Below are positions 8,426-17,329 of a stretch of 64,000 nucleotides of DNA, piece by piece; within the stretch, counting starts at the first letter, position 1; every line of letters starts with the position of its first letter. The DNA is from Allopusillimonas sp048270225 (lineage in GTDB: Bacteria > Pseudomonadota > Gammaproteobacteria > Burkholderiales > Burkholderiaceae_B): contig JBLWTG010000001.1 in NCBI GenBank assembly GCA_048270225.1, forward strand, positions 186,001 to 250,000, in the 5' to 3' direction. Below the pieces are notes generated by a model. The model was given only the letters and a program-made list of their open reading frames with translations. It was not told the origin of the DNA and searched no databases. Position numbers and translations under genes: made by a program.

Positions 8426-9958
8426 TTGGAAGGCAATGCCAATCTGTACGCGTTGCTGTCATCGGGCTTTCCGGCCGACCGTTCACAGGTCGCGATCGAA
8501 ACACCCGAGCGGCAATATAGCTGGACCGACATCGACGAAATAAGCGGACGACTGGCCGCGCTGCTCAGGGCGTTGGCACTGCCTGTGGGCGCCCGGGTGG
8601 CGGTGCAGGTGGAAAAATCCCCCGAAGCGCTGATGCTTTATCTGGCGACGTTGCGGGCCGGCCTGGTGTATCTGCCTTTGAATACTGCTTATCGCGCGGC
8701 AGAAGTGGAGTATTTTCTGAGCGATGCGGAGCCCTCGCTGGTGGTGTGCGATAGCCGCAACCAGGAATGGATAGGGGAGCTTGCAAAGAAAACCGGCACG
8801 CCGCATGTCTATACGCTGGACGCGGATGGCAGCGGCAGTTTGCCTGTGGCGGCAGCCAGCCAGGAACCCAGTGCCGACATTGCGCACAGCCGTCCCGATG
8901 ATCTGGCCGCCATCCTGTATACCTCAGGAACGACGGGGCGCAGCAAGGGGGCCATGCTGTCGCATCGCAATCTGTCCTCCAATGCCGAGGTGCTGAAAAC
9001 CTACTGGGGCTGGCGTTCGGACGATGTGCTGCTGCACATGCTGCCCATTTTCCACGTGCACGGATTGTTCGTGGCCTCGCACGGGGCCCTGCTGGCCGGC
9101 GCGAAAATGATATGGCTGCCAAGGCTCAACGTTGAGCAGGCGCTGCAGTATCTGCCGCGCTGCACTGTCATGATGGGCGTTCCCACCTATTACGTGCGCC
9201 TGCTGGCCGAACCGGCCTTCACGCGCGAGGTGTGCACCAACATGCGGCTGTTCATATCGGGTTCCGCACCCTTGCTGTCGGAAACCTTCGACGCGTTCAG
9301 GGAGCGCAGCGGGCATACCATTCTGGAGCGCTACGGCATGAGCGAAACCATTATGCTGACCTCCAATCCTTATCATGCCGCCGACGGAGAGCGTGTGGGC
9401 GGAACTGTGGGCAAGCCCCTGCCGGGGGTATCGGTGCGGGTGGTCGACGAACAGTGCTCGCCTCTGGCGCCGGGCGACATCGGCGCCGTGCAGGTGCGCG
9501 GGCCTAATGTGTTTGCGGGCTACTGGCGCATGCCGGAAAAAACCCGCGAGGAGTTCACTCAGGACGGCTGGTTCAAGACGGGCGATGTGGGGCGTTGGGG
9601 CGGTGCGCAGGCGCCGGACGACTACCTGACGATTGTCGGGCGCAGCAAGGATCTCATTATTACTGGTGGCTACAACGTTTATCCCAAGGAGATCGAACTG
9701 GTCATCGACGCGCTGCCTGGCGTGGACGAATCGGCGGTGATCGGCGTGCCGCATCCGGATTTCGGTGAGGCGGTCGTGGCTGTAGTGGTGCCGCGCAAGG
9801 GCGAGACGCTGGATGTCGAGGCCATGATGGCCAGCCTGAAGCAGGATCTGGCCAATTTCAAGGTGCCCAAGCGCATACATATTGCAGAACAGCTTGCCCG
9901 CAACACCATGGGCAAGGTACAGAAGAATGTATTGAGAGAGCAATACAAAGTCCTTTGA
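8426..9958 (+). CDS. matB: Malonyl-CoA synthetase (MatB)
   Basis: Acyl-adenylate-forming ligase of 510 residues that makes malonyl-CoA from malonate, ATP and CoA. The AMP-binding P-loop is LYTSGTTGRSKGAML, with the A5 motif YGMSET and A8 region FKTGDVGRW and GRSKDLIITGGYNVYPKEIE. The C-terminal catalytic lysine lies in NTMGKVQKN. The identity is supported by the neighbouring malonyl-CoA decarboxylase. The start is a TTG two bases after the preceding stop, with CTGGAGAC upstream as ribosome-binding site; the nearby ATG is out of frame. Other short or branched dicarboxylate ligases of this family are the alternative. Confidence 0.9.
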   Translation: MEGNANLYALLSSGFPADRSQVAIETPERQYSWTDIDEISGRLAALLRALALPVGARVAVQVEKSPEALMLYLATLRAGLVYLPLNTAYRAAEVEYFLSDAEPSLVVCDSRNQEWIGELAKKTGTPHVYTLDADGSGSLPVAAASQEPSADIAHSRPDDLAAILYTSGTTGRSKGAMLSHRNLSSNAEVLKTYWGWRSDDVLLHMLPIFHVHGLFVASHGALLAGAKMIWLPRLNVEQALQYLPRCTVMMGVPTYYVRLLAEPAFTREVCTNMRLFISGSAPLLSETFDAFRERSGHTILERYGMSETIMLTSNPYHAADGERVGGTVGKPLPGVSVRVVDEQCSPLAPGDIGAVQVRGPNVFAGYWRMPEKTREEFTQDGWFKTGDVGRWGGAQAPDDYLTIVGRSKDLIITGGYNVYPKEIELVIDALPGVDESAVIGVPHPDFGEAVVAVVVPRKGETLDVEAMMASLKQDLANFKVPKRIHIAEQLARNTMGKVQKNVLREQYKVL

Positions 9959-10068
9959 TTTGCGGGTACAGGGCAGGAGTATTGCTGCAGAAGAAGGCAG
10001 CAGGCGGTACAGGCAGCTGCAGCATAGCAGGCTGCTGTTCTTATTTTTATAAAACCAGGAGACAAGTA

Positions 10069-11064
10069 ATGCACAAGGTATTTCGATATGCGGCTGTGGC
10101 CGCGCTTTGCGCCGCCGCCGTCGGGACGGCATCGGCCGAAACAGTATTGCGCGCGTCGCATCAGTTTCCAGGGGGGCAGGGCGATCCGCGCGACGAGATG
10201 GTGCAGATCATCGCCCGCGAAGTTGCCGCCGCCAATGTAGGCCTTAAGATCCAGGTGTTCCCGTCGTCGTCGCTGTACAAGGCCACGGAGCAATGGGGCG
10301 CCATCACGCGCGGCCAGCTGGATATGTCTGCATTCCCGCTGGATTATGCCTCGGGCCGCGTGCCGCAGTTTTCGGCAACGCTGATGCCTGGTCTGGTGCG
10401 CAACTATGATCACGCGCAGCGTCTGAACAAGTCCGACTTCATGAAGGAGATCAGGAAGATCGCCGAAGACAAGGGGGCGGTCGTGATCGCCGATGCCTGG
10501 CTGGCCGGCGGCTTTGCATCCAAGAAGGAATGCATTACCAGCCCCGATACCGTCAAGGGCCAGGTGATACGCGCGGCAGGTCCCGCGTTCGAGCAGATGC
10601 TCGCAGCGGCGGGCGCCTCGATCTCGTCCATGCCTTCTTCGGAAATCTACACGGCCATGCAGACGGGCGTGCTTGATGCCACCAATACATCCAACGACAG
10701 CTTTGTCTCCTATCGCATTTACGAGCAGGTCAAATGCCTGACGGCGCCTGGAGACAACGCACTGTGGTTTATGTATGAACCGGTGATCATGTCCAAGAAG
10801 GTGTTCGACAAGCTCAAGCCCGAGCAGCGCGATGCCATCCTTGCCGCGGCCAAGAAGGCAGAGGCCTACTTCGTTGGCGAGTCGCGCAAGGGCGAGAAGA
10901 AGATGATAGACACCTTTACCAAGGCAGGCGTCAAGGTCGTCACCATGTCCAAGGAAGATTATGACGCGTGGATGAAGATCGCCCAGGCATCTTCCTACAA
11001 GAACTTCGCCGAAAAAGTGAAGGGTGGTGACGAACTGCTCAAGAAGGCGCTGGCAGTTCAGTAA
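10069..11064 (+). CDS. TRAP transporter substrate-binding protein (DctP family), probably for malonate
   Basis: Periplasmic binding protein of 331 residues with a signal peptide ending AVGTASA-ET. The DctP fold shows in VLRASHQFPGGQGDPRDEM, then KIQVFPSSSLYKATEQWGAI and the conserved-arginine region KGQVIRAAGPAFEQML, which normally contacts the carboxylate of the ligand. ATG 10069 has AGGAGAC just before it. A 110-base gap separates it from matB, but the orientation and the lack of any other malonate carrier suggest that it and the two permease genes replace MatC. The ligand assignment is inference. Confidence 0.88.
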   Translation: MHKVFRYAAVAALCAAAVGTASAETVLRASHQFPGGQGDPRDEMVQIIAREVAAANVGLKIQVFPSSSLYKATEQWGAITRGQLDMSAFPLDYASGRVPQFSATLMPGLVRNYDHAQRLNKSDFMKEIRKIAEDKGAVVIADAWLAGGFASKKECITSPDTVKGQVIRAAGPAFEQMLAAAGASISSMPSSEIYTAMQTGVLDATNTSNDSFVSYRIYEQVKCLTAPGDNALWFMYEPVIMSKKVFDKLKPEQRDAILAAAKKAEAYFVGESRKGEKKMIDTFTKAGVKVVTMSKEDYDAWMKIAQASSYKNFAEKVKGGDELLKKALAVQ

Positions 11065-11187
11065 ACGCGCGTAGCAACATGCACCCGCCGGCTATTGCGC
11101 CGGCAGGTGCGATGTTGGCGTGCGCATAGACCGAGCCGGCATCACGCCGTGGTATGCCGGTACCCTGTCCAGAACAAGGATCATTTG

Positions 11188-11676
11188 ATGACCCGGACTT
11201 TTGTTGATTTCATAGAGCGACTATCGCGCCTTTGCGGTGTGCTGTCGGCTCTGTTGCTGGTTTTCGCCATGGTGGTCGTCTGCGAGATGATTGTCATTCG
11301 CTACGTTTTGCGGGCCGCCACGATCTGGCAGACCGAGGCCGTTGTGTTCAGTGCGACTGCTGCCATTTTCCTTGGCGCGCCTTACGTTTTGATGACAAAA
11401 GGCCATGTCGGCGTGGACATTATCCAGATGCTTGTGAAGCCGCGTACCCGCCTGCGTCTGGAGCGCACGGGAGCCCTGCTTGGCATGGTGTTCTGCATCA
11501 CGATGATGATTGCCACGGGCATTCATCTGTATGAGGCACTGGAGGGCGGCTGGACAACGCCCAGTGTTGCCGCCATTCCTTTGTGGATGCCCCTGACGCC
11601 CATGCTGGTGGGCTTTCTCTTGCTCAGTCTGCAATATGTGGCCGAGCTCATCAAACTGGCGGGAGAGCCTGCATGA
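11188..11676 (+). CDS. TRAP transporter small permease (DctQ family)
   Basis: Integral membrane protein of 162 residues with four predicted helices, the usual DctQ size. The first starts near LSALLLVFAMVVVCEMIVIRY, and the conserved element WQTEAVVFSATAAIFLGAPY follows. It pairs with the DctM subunit to form the sodium-driven permease. The ATG at 11188 was chosen over an upstream ATG at 11095 because it gives the normal length. Its stop overlaps the next start as ATGA, showing coupling to the large permease gene. Confidence 0.87.
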   Translation: MTRTFVDFIERLSRLCGVLSALLLVFAMVVVCEMIVIRYVLRAATIWQTEAVVFSATAAIFLGAPYVLMTKGHVGVDIIQMLVKPRTRLRLERTGALLGMVFCITMMIATGIHLYEALEGGWTTPSVAAIPLWMPLTPMLVGFLLLSLQYVAELIKLAGEPA

Positions 11677-12989
11677 CCCCTACTATTGCTGGTGTATTGC
11701 TTGTTGTGGGATTGTGCATGCTGCTTGGCACGGGAATGCCTATTGCGTTTGCGCTGGGCCTGGCTGCCATCGCCGGTCTGTTCCTTGACATGGGCTTTGA
11801 CGTTATCTACGTGCTCACCGAAACTATGTTCGCGGGGATCGCCAATCTCGCTTATGTCGCCATTCCCATGTTTGTGCTGATGGGGGCCATTGTGGCCGGT
11901 ACGCCCGCCGGCGGTGATCTCTACAAGGCGCTGGATCGCTGGCTGTACAAAGTACCGGGCGGCCTGGTGCTTTCGAATATCGGCGCCTGCGCCATTTTTT
12001 CGGGCATGACCGGGTCCAGTCCCGCCACGTGCGCCGCCATCGGCAAGATGGGTATTCCGGAAATGGTCCATCGAGGGTATCCGAACTCCGTCGCCACCGG
12101 CTCCATTGCTGCGGGCGGCACCCTGGGTATTCTGATTCCGCCCTCGGTCACGATGATTGTGTACGGTATTTCGACTCAGACGTCGATAGGCCGCCTGTTT
12201 CTGGCGGGCGTGGTGCCGGGCATCATGCTGGTGGTCATGTTCATGGTCTGGGCTGTTTTCGACGCCCGCCGCAAAGGCTTCCAGTTTCGCGCGGCATCGA
12301 TTCACTACACGCTCAAGGACAAGCTGGCCACCTTGCCGCGCGTGTTGCCGCTGCTGTTCATCATTGTGGGCATGCTGTTTGTGCTTTATGGCGGCGTGGC
12401 GACGCCCTCGGAGGCAGCAGGCGCCGGCGCGCTGCTGACGCTGATCGTGGTCGTGGTCGTGTATCGGCTTTTCCGCATCCGCGACTTTACCGGAATATTC
12501 GGATCGGCCATGCGCGAGAGTGTCATGATCATGATGATCATGGCATCCGCGGAGTTGTTCGCCTTTGCGCTGTCGTCGCTTTACATCACGCAGTCGCTGG
12601 CGGCCGCCATTGCCAGCCTGGAGATCAATCGCTGGGCGCTCATGGGACTGATCAACGTCTTTTTACTGGTCTCGGGCATGTTCCTGCCGCCGGTGGCCAT
12701 TATCGTGATGTCGGCGCCGCTGCTGTTTCCCATCATTACGCAGGCGGGATTCGATCCCTACTGGTTTGCCGTCGTGCTGACCATCAATATGGAGATAGGC
12801 CTGATCACGCCGCCGGTAGGGCTGAATCTGTTTGTGCTCAACTCGATAGCGCCGGATATCCCGACCAAGGATATCCTATGGGGCGCCTTGCCTTACGTGC
12901 TGGTCATGATGCTGGCCATTGTCATACTCTGCATATTTCCTGGCATCGTCACAGGCCTGCCTGAGTTGATCATGGGGGCGGCGGTCTGA
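11673..12989 (+). CDS. TRAP transporter large permease (DctM family)
   Basis: Integral membrane protein of 438 residues with about 12 hydrophobic segments. Family signatures include GTGMPIAFALGL near the start, YVAIPMFVLMGAIV, the conserved GMTGSSPATCAAIGKMGIPEM loop region, and LGILIPPSVTMIVYG. It transports the ligand delivered by the 10069-11064 binding protein. It begins inside the stop of the small permease gene (ATGA). It is the last gene of the putative malonate cluster and is followed convergently by cardiolipin synthase after only 24 bases. Confidence 0.9.
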   Translation: MTPTIAGVLLVVGLCMLLGTGMPIAFALGLAAIAGLFLDMGFDVIYVLTETMFAGIANLAYVAIPMFVLMGAIVAGTPAGGDLYKALDRWLYKVPGGLVLSNIGACAIFSGMTGSSPATCAAIGKMGIPEMVHRGYPNSVATGSIAAGGTLGILIPPSVTMIVYGISTQTSIGRLFLAGVVPGIMLVVMFMVWAVFDARRKGFQFRAASIHYTLKDKLATLPRVLPLLFIIVGMLFVLYGGVATPSEAAGAGALLTLIVVVVVYRLFRIRDFTGIFGSAMRESVMIMMIMASAELFAFALSSLYITQSLAAAIASLEINRWALMGLINVFLLVSGMFLPPVAIIVMSAPLLFPIITQAGFDPYWFAVVLTINMEIGLITPPVGLNLFVLNSIAPDIPTKDILWGALPYVLVMMLAIVILCIFPGIVTGLPELIMGAAV

Positions 12990-13013
12990 GGCATAGGGCC
13001 GGCCGGCGCGCTG

Positions 13014-14483
13014 CTATAGATAGGGGCTGGCCAGCCAGATGATCCGGTTGCGCAAACGCTTGCGAAACGGGATGGCGGCCAGATCCTTCAGCGTTACGGC
13101 GCGCGCATCGGCGATCTCCGCGTCGATCAGGCGCTCAATGTCGCCAGCGGTTTCGCGGCCGTACAGTTCCATGTCGAGCTCGAAATTGAGCCGCAGGCTG
13201 CGCGGGTCAAGATTGGATGAGCCAACATACGACCACGCGCCATCAATGGTGATGAGCTTGGAGTGATTGAAATTGCCGCGTGCGCGCCAGACTCGGCAGC
13301 CATTGCGGATGATCTGGTCGAGCTGTGCAGTCATCGCGTAATTGACCAGGCGCAGGTTGTTGCGGTCGGGTATGACGATGTCCACGATAATGCCACGCCT
13401 GGCAGCGGTGTTGATGGCGCCCAGCAGTACCTGGTCGGGCAGGAAGTAGGGCGACTGGATGCGGATATGCTTTTGCGCGACGGCGAAGGCCCCCAGCAGC
13501 ATGTTGTGCGTCCCCACGATGTAGCGGTCTGGGCCGGACCGCACACAGCGCGCCGGTATCCTGACCCCCGGCGGCGGGTGCCACTGACTGCCGGACCAGA
13601 CCTCATGCGGCAGTTGTTCCTTGGTGGTGATCTCCCAATCGTGCGCGAAGACTGACATCAATTGCAGCACTACCGGCCCCTCTACCTGGAAGTGCGTGTC
13701 CATGGCGGTATCCTTGCCCGCGAAAGCAGTGACGAAGCCGCCGCGGATATTCATGCCGCCCGTAAAGGCCCTGCATCCGTCGATCACCAGTATCTTGCGG
13801 TGGCTGCGCAGATTGGCATACGGCATGCGCATGCCCCAGGGGTTGGTCATGAACAGGGCGCAGGGCACGCCCATGCGGCGCAGCCGCCGGATGATGGGCG
13901 GGCGTGAGTAGCGCGATCCCACCGCGTCTATCAGTACGCGTACCTGAACGCCCCGCTCATGCGCCCTGGACAGGGCATCAGCAACTTTCCGCCCTTCGGC
14001 ATCGTCATCGAAAATATAGCTTTGCAGCGCGATCGATCTTTCGGCGCGTTCTATGCCCGCTATCATGGCCGGATAGGCCTGGTCGCCTCCCTTGAGCAGG
14101 CGAATGTGGTTGCCGGCGCACAATGGAAAATGGCTGACCCGGTCGCCCAGCACCCGCAGCGACTCGAACTGCGGTGCACACAGGTCGCCAATGTCTGCAA
14201 CAGGCGGCGGCGGATTGCTGAAGTAATCCTTGAGATTGCGGTTTTGCTGGTCAGTGATGTGTTCCTGGCGTACGCGGTTGATGCCCGCGATCAGATACAC
14301 AAATGGCCCCAGCAGCGGCGACATGATAATGACGCCCACCCAGGCAATGGCAGCGCGCACGTCGTTTTTGGTCATGGCCGCGTGCACGGCGGCGGTGCTG
14401 CCGACGATCACACTCAGCAAAAACACCAGATGCGGCCAGTACTTGTCGAACAGATCCTGGAACGTAATCCAACTTAAATCCAT
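13014..14483 (-). CDS. cls: Cardiolipin synthase (phospholipase D superfamily)
   Basis: Inner-membrane enzyme of 489 residues that condenses phosphatidyl groups into cardiolipin. Two N-terminal membrane segments (HLVFLLSVIVGSTAAVHAA and AIAWVGVIIMSPLLGPFVYL) precede two phospholipase-D HKD motifs: HRKILVIDG in the first half and HSKLITIDG in the second, each followed by a GG/GSSN-type element (FTGGMNI, YVGSSNLDPRS). The ATG at 14483 was chosen because the membrane anchor begins directly there; the frame stays open 77 codons further upstream without a signal-like start. It matches ClsA in layout. Confidence 0.92.
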   Translation of the reverse strand: MDLSWITFQDLFDKYWPHLVFLLSVIVGSTAAVHAAMTKNDVRAAIAWVGVIIMSPLLGPFVYLIAGINRVRQEHITDQQNRNLKDYFSNPPPPVADIGDLCAPQFESLRVLGDRVSHFPLCAGNHIRLLKGGDQAYPAMIAGIERAERSIALQSYIFDDDAEGRKVADALSRAHERGVQVRVLIDAVGSRYSRPPIIRRLRRMGVPCALFMTNPWGMRMPYANLRSHRKILVIDGCRAFTGGMNIRGGFVTAFAGKDTAMDTHFQVEGPVVLQLMSVFAHDWEITTKEQLPHEVWSGSQWHPPPGVRIPARCVRSGPDRYIVGTHNMLLGAFAVAQKHIRIQSPYFLPDQVLLGAINTAARRGIIVDIVIPDRNNLRLVNYAMTAQLDQIIRNGCRVWRARGNFNHSKLITIDGAWSYVGSSNLDPRSLRLNFELDMELYGRETAGDIERLIDAEIADARAVTLKDLAAIPFRKRLRNRIIWLASPYL

Positions 14484-14528
14484 GGCGTAGGCTCTCGCGG
14501 TAGCGTCGGACACCTGAGTCCGGATTCG

Positions 14529-14550
14529 CCTGTTCCGTGCTTGGAACAGG
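14529..14550. promoter_or_regulatory. Perfect inverted repeat in the cls leader
   Basis: CCTGTTCC and GGAACAGG are exact complements around the loop GTGCTT, about 45 bases upstream of the cls ATG. There is no T-run on either strand, so it is more likely an operator or an RNA hairpin in the 5' leader than a terminator. Confidence 0.35.
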
Positions 14551-14694
14551 TCAGGGCCAAGTATATAGGCTTGTGGCACGGGCAGGCTGACCGGCGCGTG
14601 CCGCACGCAGGGAGTCGGGCACGCAGGGCGGCCTGAGTATTTCACTGCGCTGAGGACTGCTGCCGAATGAGGCTGTGCGGGTTGCCGCGCGGGC

Positions 14695-14723
14695 AAAAAA
14701 ATAGCCCTTCGCATTGGGAGGGC
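14695..14723 (-). terminator. Rho-independent terminator downstream of tRNA-His
   Basis: Read on the minus strand: GCCCT, a loop of about ten bases, AGGGC, then TATTTTTTT. This is a classic short GC hairpin plus T-run, about 80 bases after the tRNA 3' end and in the right orientation to end its transcript. Confidence 0.7.
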
Positions 14724-14802
14724 GTATCATGGTGTTGTCGCCGAAAGGCGATGCTTTCACCATTTTGGGGTCTTGCGAGTATCTCAAAACCCAAATGTTT
14801 GT

Positions 14803-14879
14803 TGGGGTGACCGATGGGGCTCGAACCCACGACAACCGGAATCACAATCCGGGACTCTACCAACTGAGCTACGGTCACC
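14803..14879 (-). tRNA. tRNA-His (anticodon GTG)
   Basis: A full cloverleaf on the minus strand, 77 bases including an encoded CCA. The acceptor stem starts GGTGACC with the extra G at position -1 that marks bacterial tRNA-His, opposing C73. The D-arm is AGCTCAGTTGGTAGAG, the anticodon loop contains TTGTGAT (anticodon GTG), and the T-arm contains GGGTTCGAGCCCC. Open frames overlapping it are artefacts. Confidence 0.97.
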
Positions 14880-15199
14880 ACTGTGTGCTTGCATGAACCC
14901 GAAAGTATATCACGTAGGGGCCGGGCAAGCCTTGCAACTGAGAGCAGGATTCTAGCATGAAATCCATCAGGCGACAGAATGCGGGAATCGGCGATCGGGA
15001 AGGCAGTGAGTCCGGGCTGAAAAAGGAAACCGATTGTGTCAGCATTGATACGCAAAACAGCTCGATTCAGGGATAACCCTTGCCTGTCAGCCTTGTTTGC
15101 GTTCGCAGGCTCTGTGACGGATCGAAACGTTTATGCCCTCGCAGGCCCTGGGGTTTCCTCTACGATGAAGTATCCGCAATCGTCCAAAAGGAGTTCACC
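14880..15199. other. Intergenic stretch between tRNA-His and the small secreted protein gene
   Basis: No gene is visible. On the minus strand a good -10 element TATACT (14904-14909) sits 25 bases before the tRNA 5' end, with only a weak -35 upstream. On the plus strand the stretch ends with the ribosome-binding site AAAAGGAG (15187-15194 region) of the next gene. Confidence 0.5.
14904..14909 (-). promoter_or_regulatory. -10 element of the tRNA-His promoter
   Basis: TATACT on the minus strand, 25 bases upstream of the tRNA 5' end, the right distance for a short processed leader. The matching -35 is poor (GGCTTG at a 16-base spacing), as is common for tRNA promoters that rely on upstream elements. 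Confidence 0.4.
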
Positions 15200-15553
15200 G
15201 TGAAGACTATGCAAAAAACGCTTTTGATTACTGCTTTGTTGGCTGCCCCCCTGGCTGCCGCGCAGGCACAAGGCGATGCGGCCAGGCATCGTGCCTGGAT
15301 CGAGGCTCAGAAAATAGATGTGCAGCCCACGCTCACAGTCAAGGAAACCGAAATTCCTGCCGACTCCAGCACCGGGCAGTCGCAGCCTATGTCGCCGTCG
15401 TATAACACGCCGGCAGGGCAGGCTCCGTCCACCAACATGCCAGCGACGCCGTCCTCATCCGGCTCGGGTTCCTATGCCCCTTCCATGAATGGCCAGCAAC
15501 CCATGCCTGGTCACCAAGGCATGGAAAGCGGTTCGGGCATGCGCATGAAATAA
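15200..15553 (+). CDS. Small secreted Pro/Ser/Met-rich protein of unknown function
   Basis: A 117-residue protein not assignable to a family. Residues 1-24 form a clear signal peptide (KTMQKTLLITALLAAPLAAAQAQ). The next ~35 residues carry a short charged segment (ARHRAWIEAQKIDVQPTLTV). The rest is low-complexity, rich in Pro, Ser, Gly, Gln and Met (SQPMSPSYNTPAGQAP, NGQQPMPGHQGM), with two His and many Met near the end. I chose the GTG at 15200, which has AAAAGGAG at optimal distance; an ATG at 15209 is possible. A periplasmic or surface location is inferred; Met/His-rich tails sometimes bind copper, but nothing here proves that. Confidence 0.7.
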   Translation: MKTMQKTLLITALLAAPLAAAQAQGDAARHRAWIEAQKIDVQPTLTVKETEIPADSSTGQSQPMSPSYNTPAGQAPSTNMPATPSSSGSGSYAPSMNGQQPMPGHQGMESGSGMRMK

Positions 15554-15630
15554 GCAAGGCCCAGCCGCCGTTCGGGGCGTCCGTCCTGCAATAAGCCGGA
15601 TGCGGCGGCCCGGCGGCCTTGCTGGTTGGG

Positions 15631-16485
15631 TTACAGGCTGTCCGCGTTAAAGGTGTCGCACTGGGCGGGTTCGCCGGATTCAAAGCCGCGCTTGAACCAG
15701 CGCACACGCTGGGCCGAGCTGCCATGGGTGAAGGAGTCGGGAACGACATAACCCTGGGATTGTTTCTGCAGCCGGTCGTCGCCGATCGCCGAGGCGGCGT
15801 TCAGGCCTTCTTCTATATCGCCATCTTCCAGCGTGTTGCGCTGGCTGTCTGAGTGTTGAGCCCAGACGCCGGCCAGGCAGTCGGCCTGCAGTTCCGTGCG
15901 TACCGACAGTGCATTGGCCGAGGCGCTGTTGCTGCGGCGCATCTGGTCAACCTGTTCGGTGATGCCCAGCAGATGCTGGACATGGTGGGCGACTTCGTGT
16001 GCGATGACATAGGCTTGCGCAAAATCGCCGGGCGAATGGAGTTCCTGCGCCATTTGCTGGAAGAAGCTCACATCCAGATAGACCTTGCTGTCGCCGGGGC
16101 AGTAAAAAGGCCCCATGGCCGATTGGCCCATACCGCAGGCCGTAGGCGTTGCGCCGTTGAACAGCACGAGTGTCGGCGCCTGATACTGGCCCCATTCTTT
16201 CTTCTGGAAAATATCATCCCAGGTGTCTTCAGTGTCGGCGAGTACGCGCGAGACGAAGCGGGTTTCCGGCGTCTGCGCGGGTGTTTCGCCCGGGGTCGTT
16301 GTAGTATAGGACTGGTCTGGTCCCGCCGCATTCTGGAGCACGATATTTGGATCGATCCCAAAATACATGGCGACAAGGGCAAGCACGATGGTGCCTATGC
16401 CGATTTTTCCGCGCCCGCCCAGACGAGGGCGCTGGCCGCGGCGATCTTCTATGTTGCGGCTTTCACGAGAATTGTCCAGACGCAT
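15631..16485 (-). CDS. ypfJ: Neutral zinc metallopeptidase, YpfJ family
   Basis: A 284-residue membrane-anchored protein. One N-terminal helix (IGIGTIVLALVAMYFGI, ~29-45) follows a basic cytoplasmic head with a GGRG stretch. The peptidase domain contains the zinc motif HEVAHHVQ, with His163, Glu164 and His167, and a downstream glutamate in RTELQADCLAGVWA that fits the third ligand. Other family marks are FYCPGDSKVYLD and GDDRLQKQSQGYVVPDSFTHGSS. The biological substrate of YpfJ proteins is not established. It is convergent with the preceding small secreted gene and divergent from yciO. Confidence 0.9.
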   Translation of the reverse strand: MRLDNSRESRNIEDRRGQRPRLGGRGKIGIGTIVLALVAMYFGIDPNIVLQNAAGPDQSYTTTTPGETPAQTPETRFVSRVLADTEDTWDDIFQKKEWGQYQAPTLVLFNGATPTACGMGQSAMGPFYCPGDSKVYLDVSFFQQMAQELHSPGDFAQAYVIAHEVAHHVQHLLGITEQVDQMRRSNSASANALSVRTELQADCLAGVWAQHSDSQRNTLEDGDIEEGLNAASAIGDDRLQKQSQGYVVPDSFTHGSSAQRVRWFKRGFESGEPAQCDTFNADSL

Positions 16486-16621
16486 GCAAGTTCCTTGAAG
16501 GAGGGTCGTGACGCAGAGGCGGCCGTGAGACGGCCCCGGGGTGCAGCTGCGGGCTTCATTGTATTGCCTGCGGCGGTGTTGAAACTTAAACTCACTCGTC
16601 CAGAGTGTTAGGATACGTTAA

Positions 16622-17248
16622 ATGGCTCAATTATTCGTCGTTCACCCAGAAAACCCCCAGCCGCGCCTGCTTGCCCAGGCAGGCGAGCTGTTGGCCAAAG
16701 GCGGCCTGGTGGCCGTACCTACCGATTCCAGTTATGCCGTCGTCGCCCGGCTCGATGACGCGCAGGCTGCACAGGCGCTGCGCCGATTGCGCGGCCTGGA
16801 CGAGCGGCACCACCTCACGCTGCTGTGCCGCGACCTGGCTGAGATCAGCCATTTTGCGCGTGTGGACAACAAGCAGTATCGCTTTCTCAAGATGGCCACG
16901 CCGGGCCCATGGACCTTTATCCTTGAAGCCACGCGCGAGGTTCCCCGGCGGGTGTCCCATCCTTCCCGCAAGACCATAGGCATACGCGTGCCGGATCACC
17001 GGGTTGCGCTGGCCCTGATCGAAGCGGCCGGTTCGCCGCTCATGTCGACGACCCTCATTCCCGAAGACGAAACCGAGGCCATGAACGATGCACAGGCCAT
17101 TTTCGACCGCTATGGCAATCAGCTGGCCGCCGTGATCGATGGCGGCCCCTGCGTGCTGTCGCAAACGACGGTGCTCGACCTCACCGGCCCCGCGCCCGAG
17201 GTCATCCGGCGGGGGCAGGGCGATCTGTCCGCCCTCGGGCTTGCCTGA
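16622..17248 (+). CDS. yciO: YciO-type member of the Sua5/YciO/YrdC family
   Basis: A 208-residue protein closely following the E. coli YciO pattern: start FVVHPENPQPRL, then GGLVAVPTDSSYAV, LLCRDLAEIS, GPWTFILEATREVPRR and KTIGIRVPDH. The family shares the RNA/nucleotide-binding fold of TsaC/Sua5, which makes threonylcarbamoyl-adenylate for tRNA t6A, but YciO itself is not the main t6A enzyme in E. coli, and its role is unsettled. It is followed 81 bases later by an M50 peptidase gene on the same strand. Confidence 0.88.
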   Translation: MAQLFVVHPENPQPRLLAQAGELLAKGGLVAVPTDSSYAVVARLDDAQAAQALRRLRGLDERHHLTLLCRDLAEISHFARVDNKQYRFLKMATPGPWTFILEATREVPRRVSHPSRKTIGIRVPDHRVALALIEAAGSPLMSTTLIPEDETEAMNDAQAIFDRYGNQLAAVIDGGPCVLSQTTVLDLTGPAPEVIRRGQGDLSALGLA

Positions 17249-17329
17249 GGATCGCAAGAACTTTTTTCCCATCCACTTGCCCTATCTCTACCGGCCGCCC
17301 GATTCCAGGGTGGCCATTTTCGGATTTTC

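Larger units (their letters stand above)
14484..14802. other. Intergenic stretch between cls and tRNA-His
   Basis: No gene is visible. It holds a perfect 8-base inverted repeat (14529-14550, CCTGTTCC with a 6-base loop) in the cls leader, and the terminator of the tRNA at 14695-14723. Nothing else could be supported. Confidence 0.6.

Noticed and set aside
14714..14896. Short open frames reading through the tRNA-His region
   Set aside because: The peptide containing GVTDGARTHDNRNHNPG is the well-known translation of a tRNA gene, not a protein.
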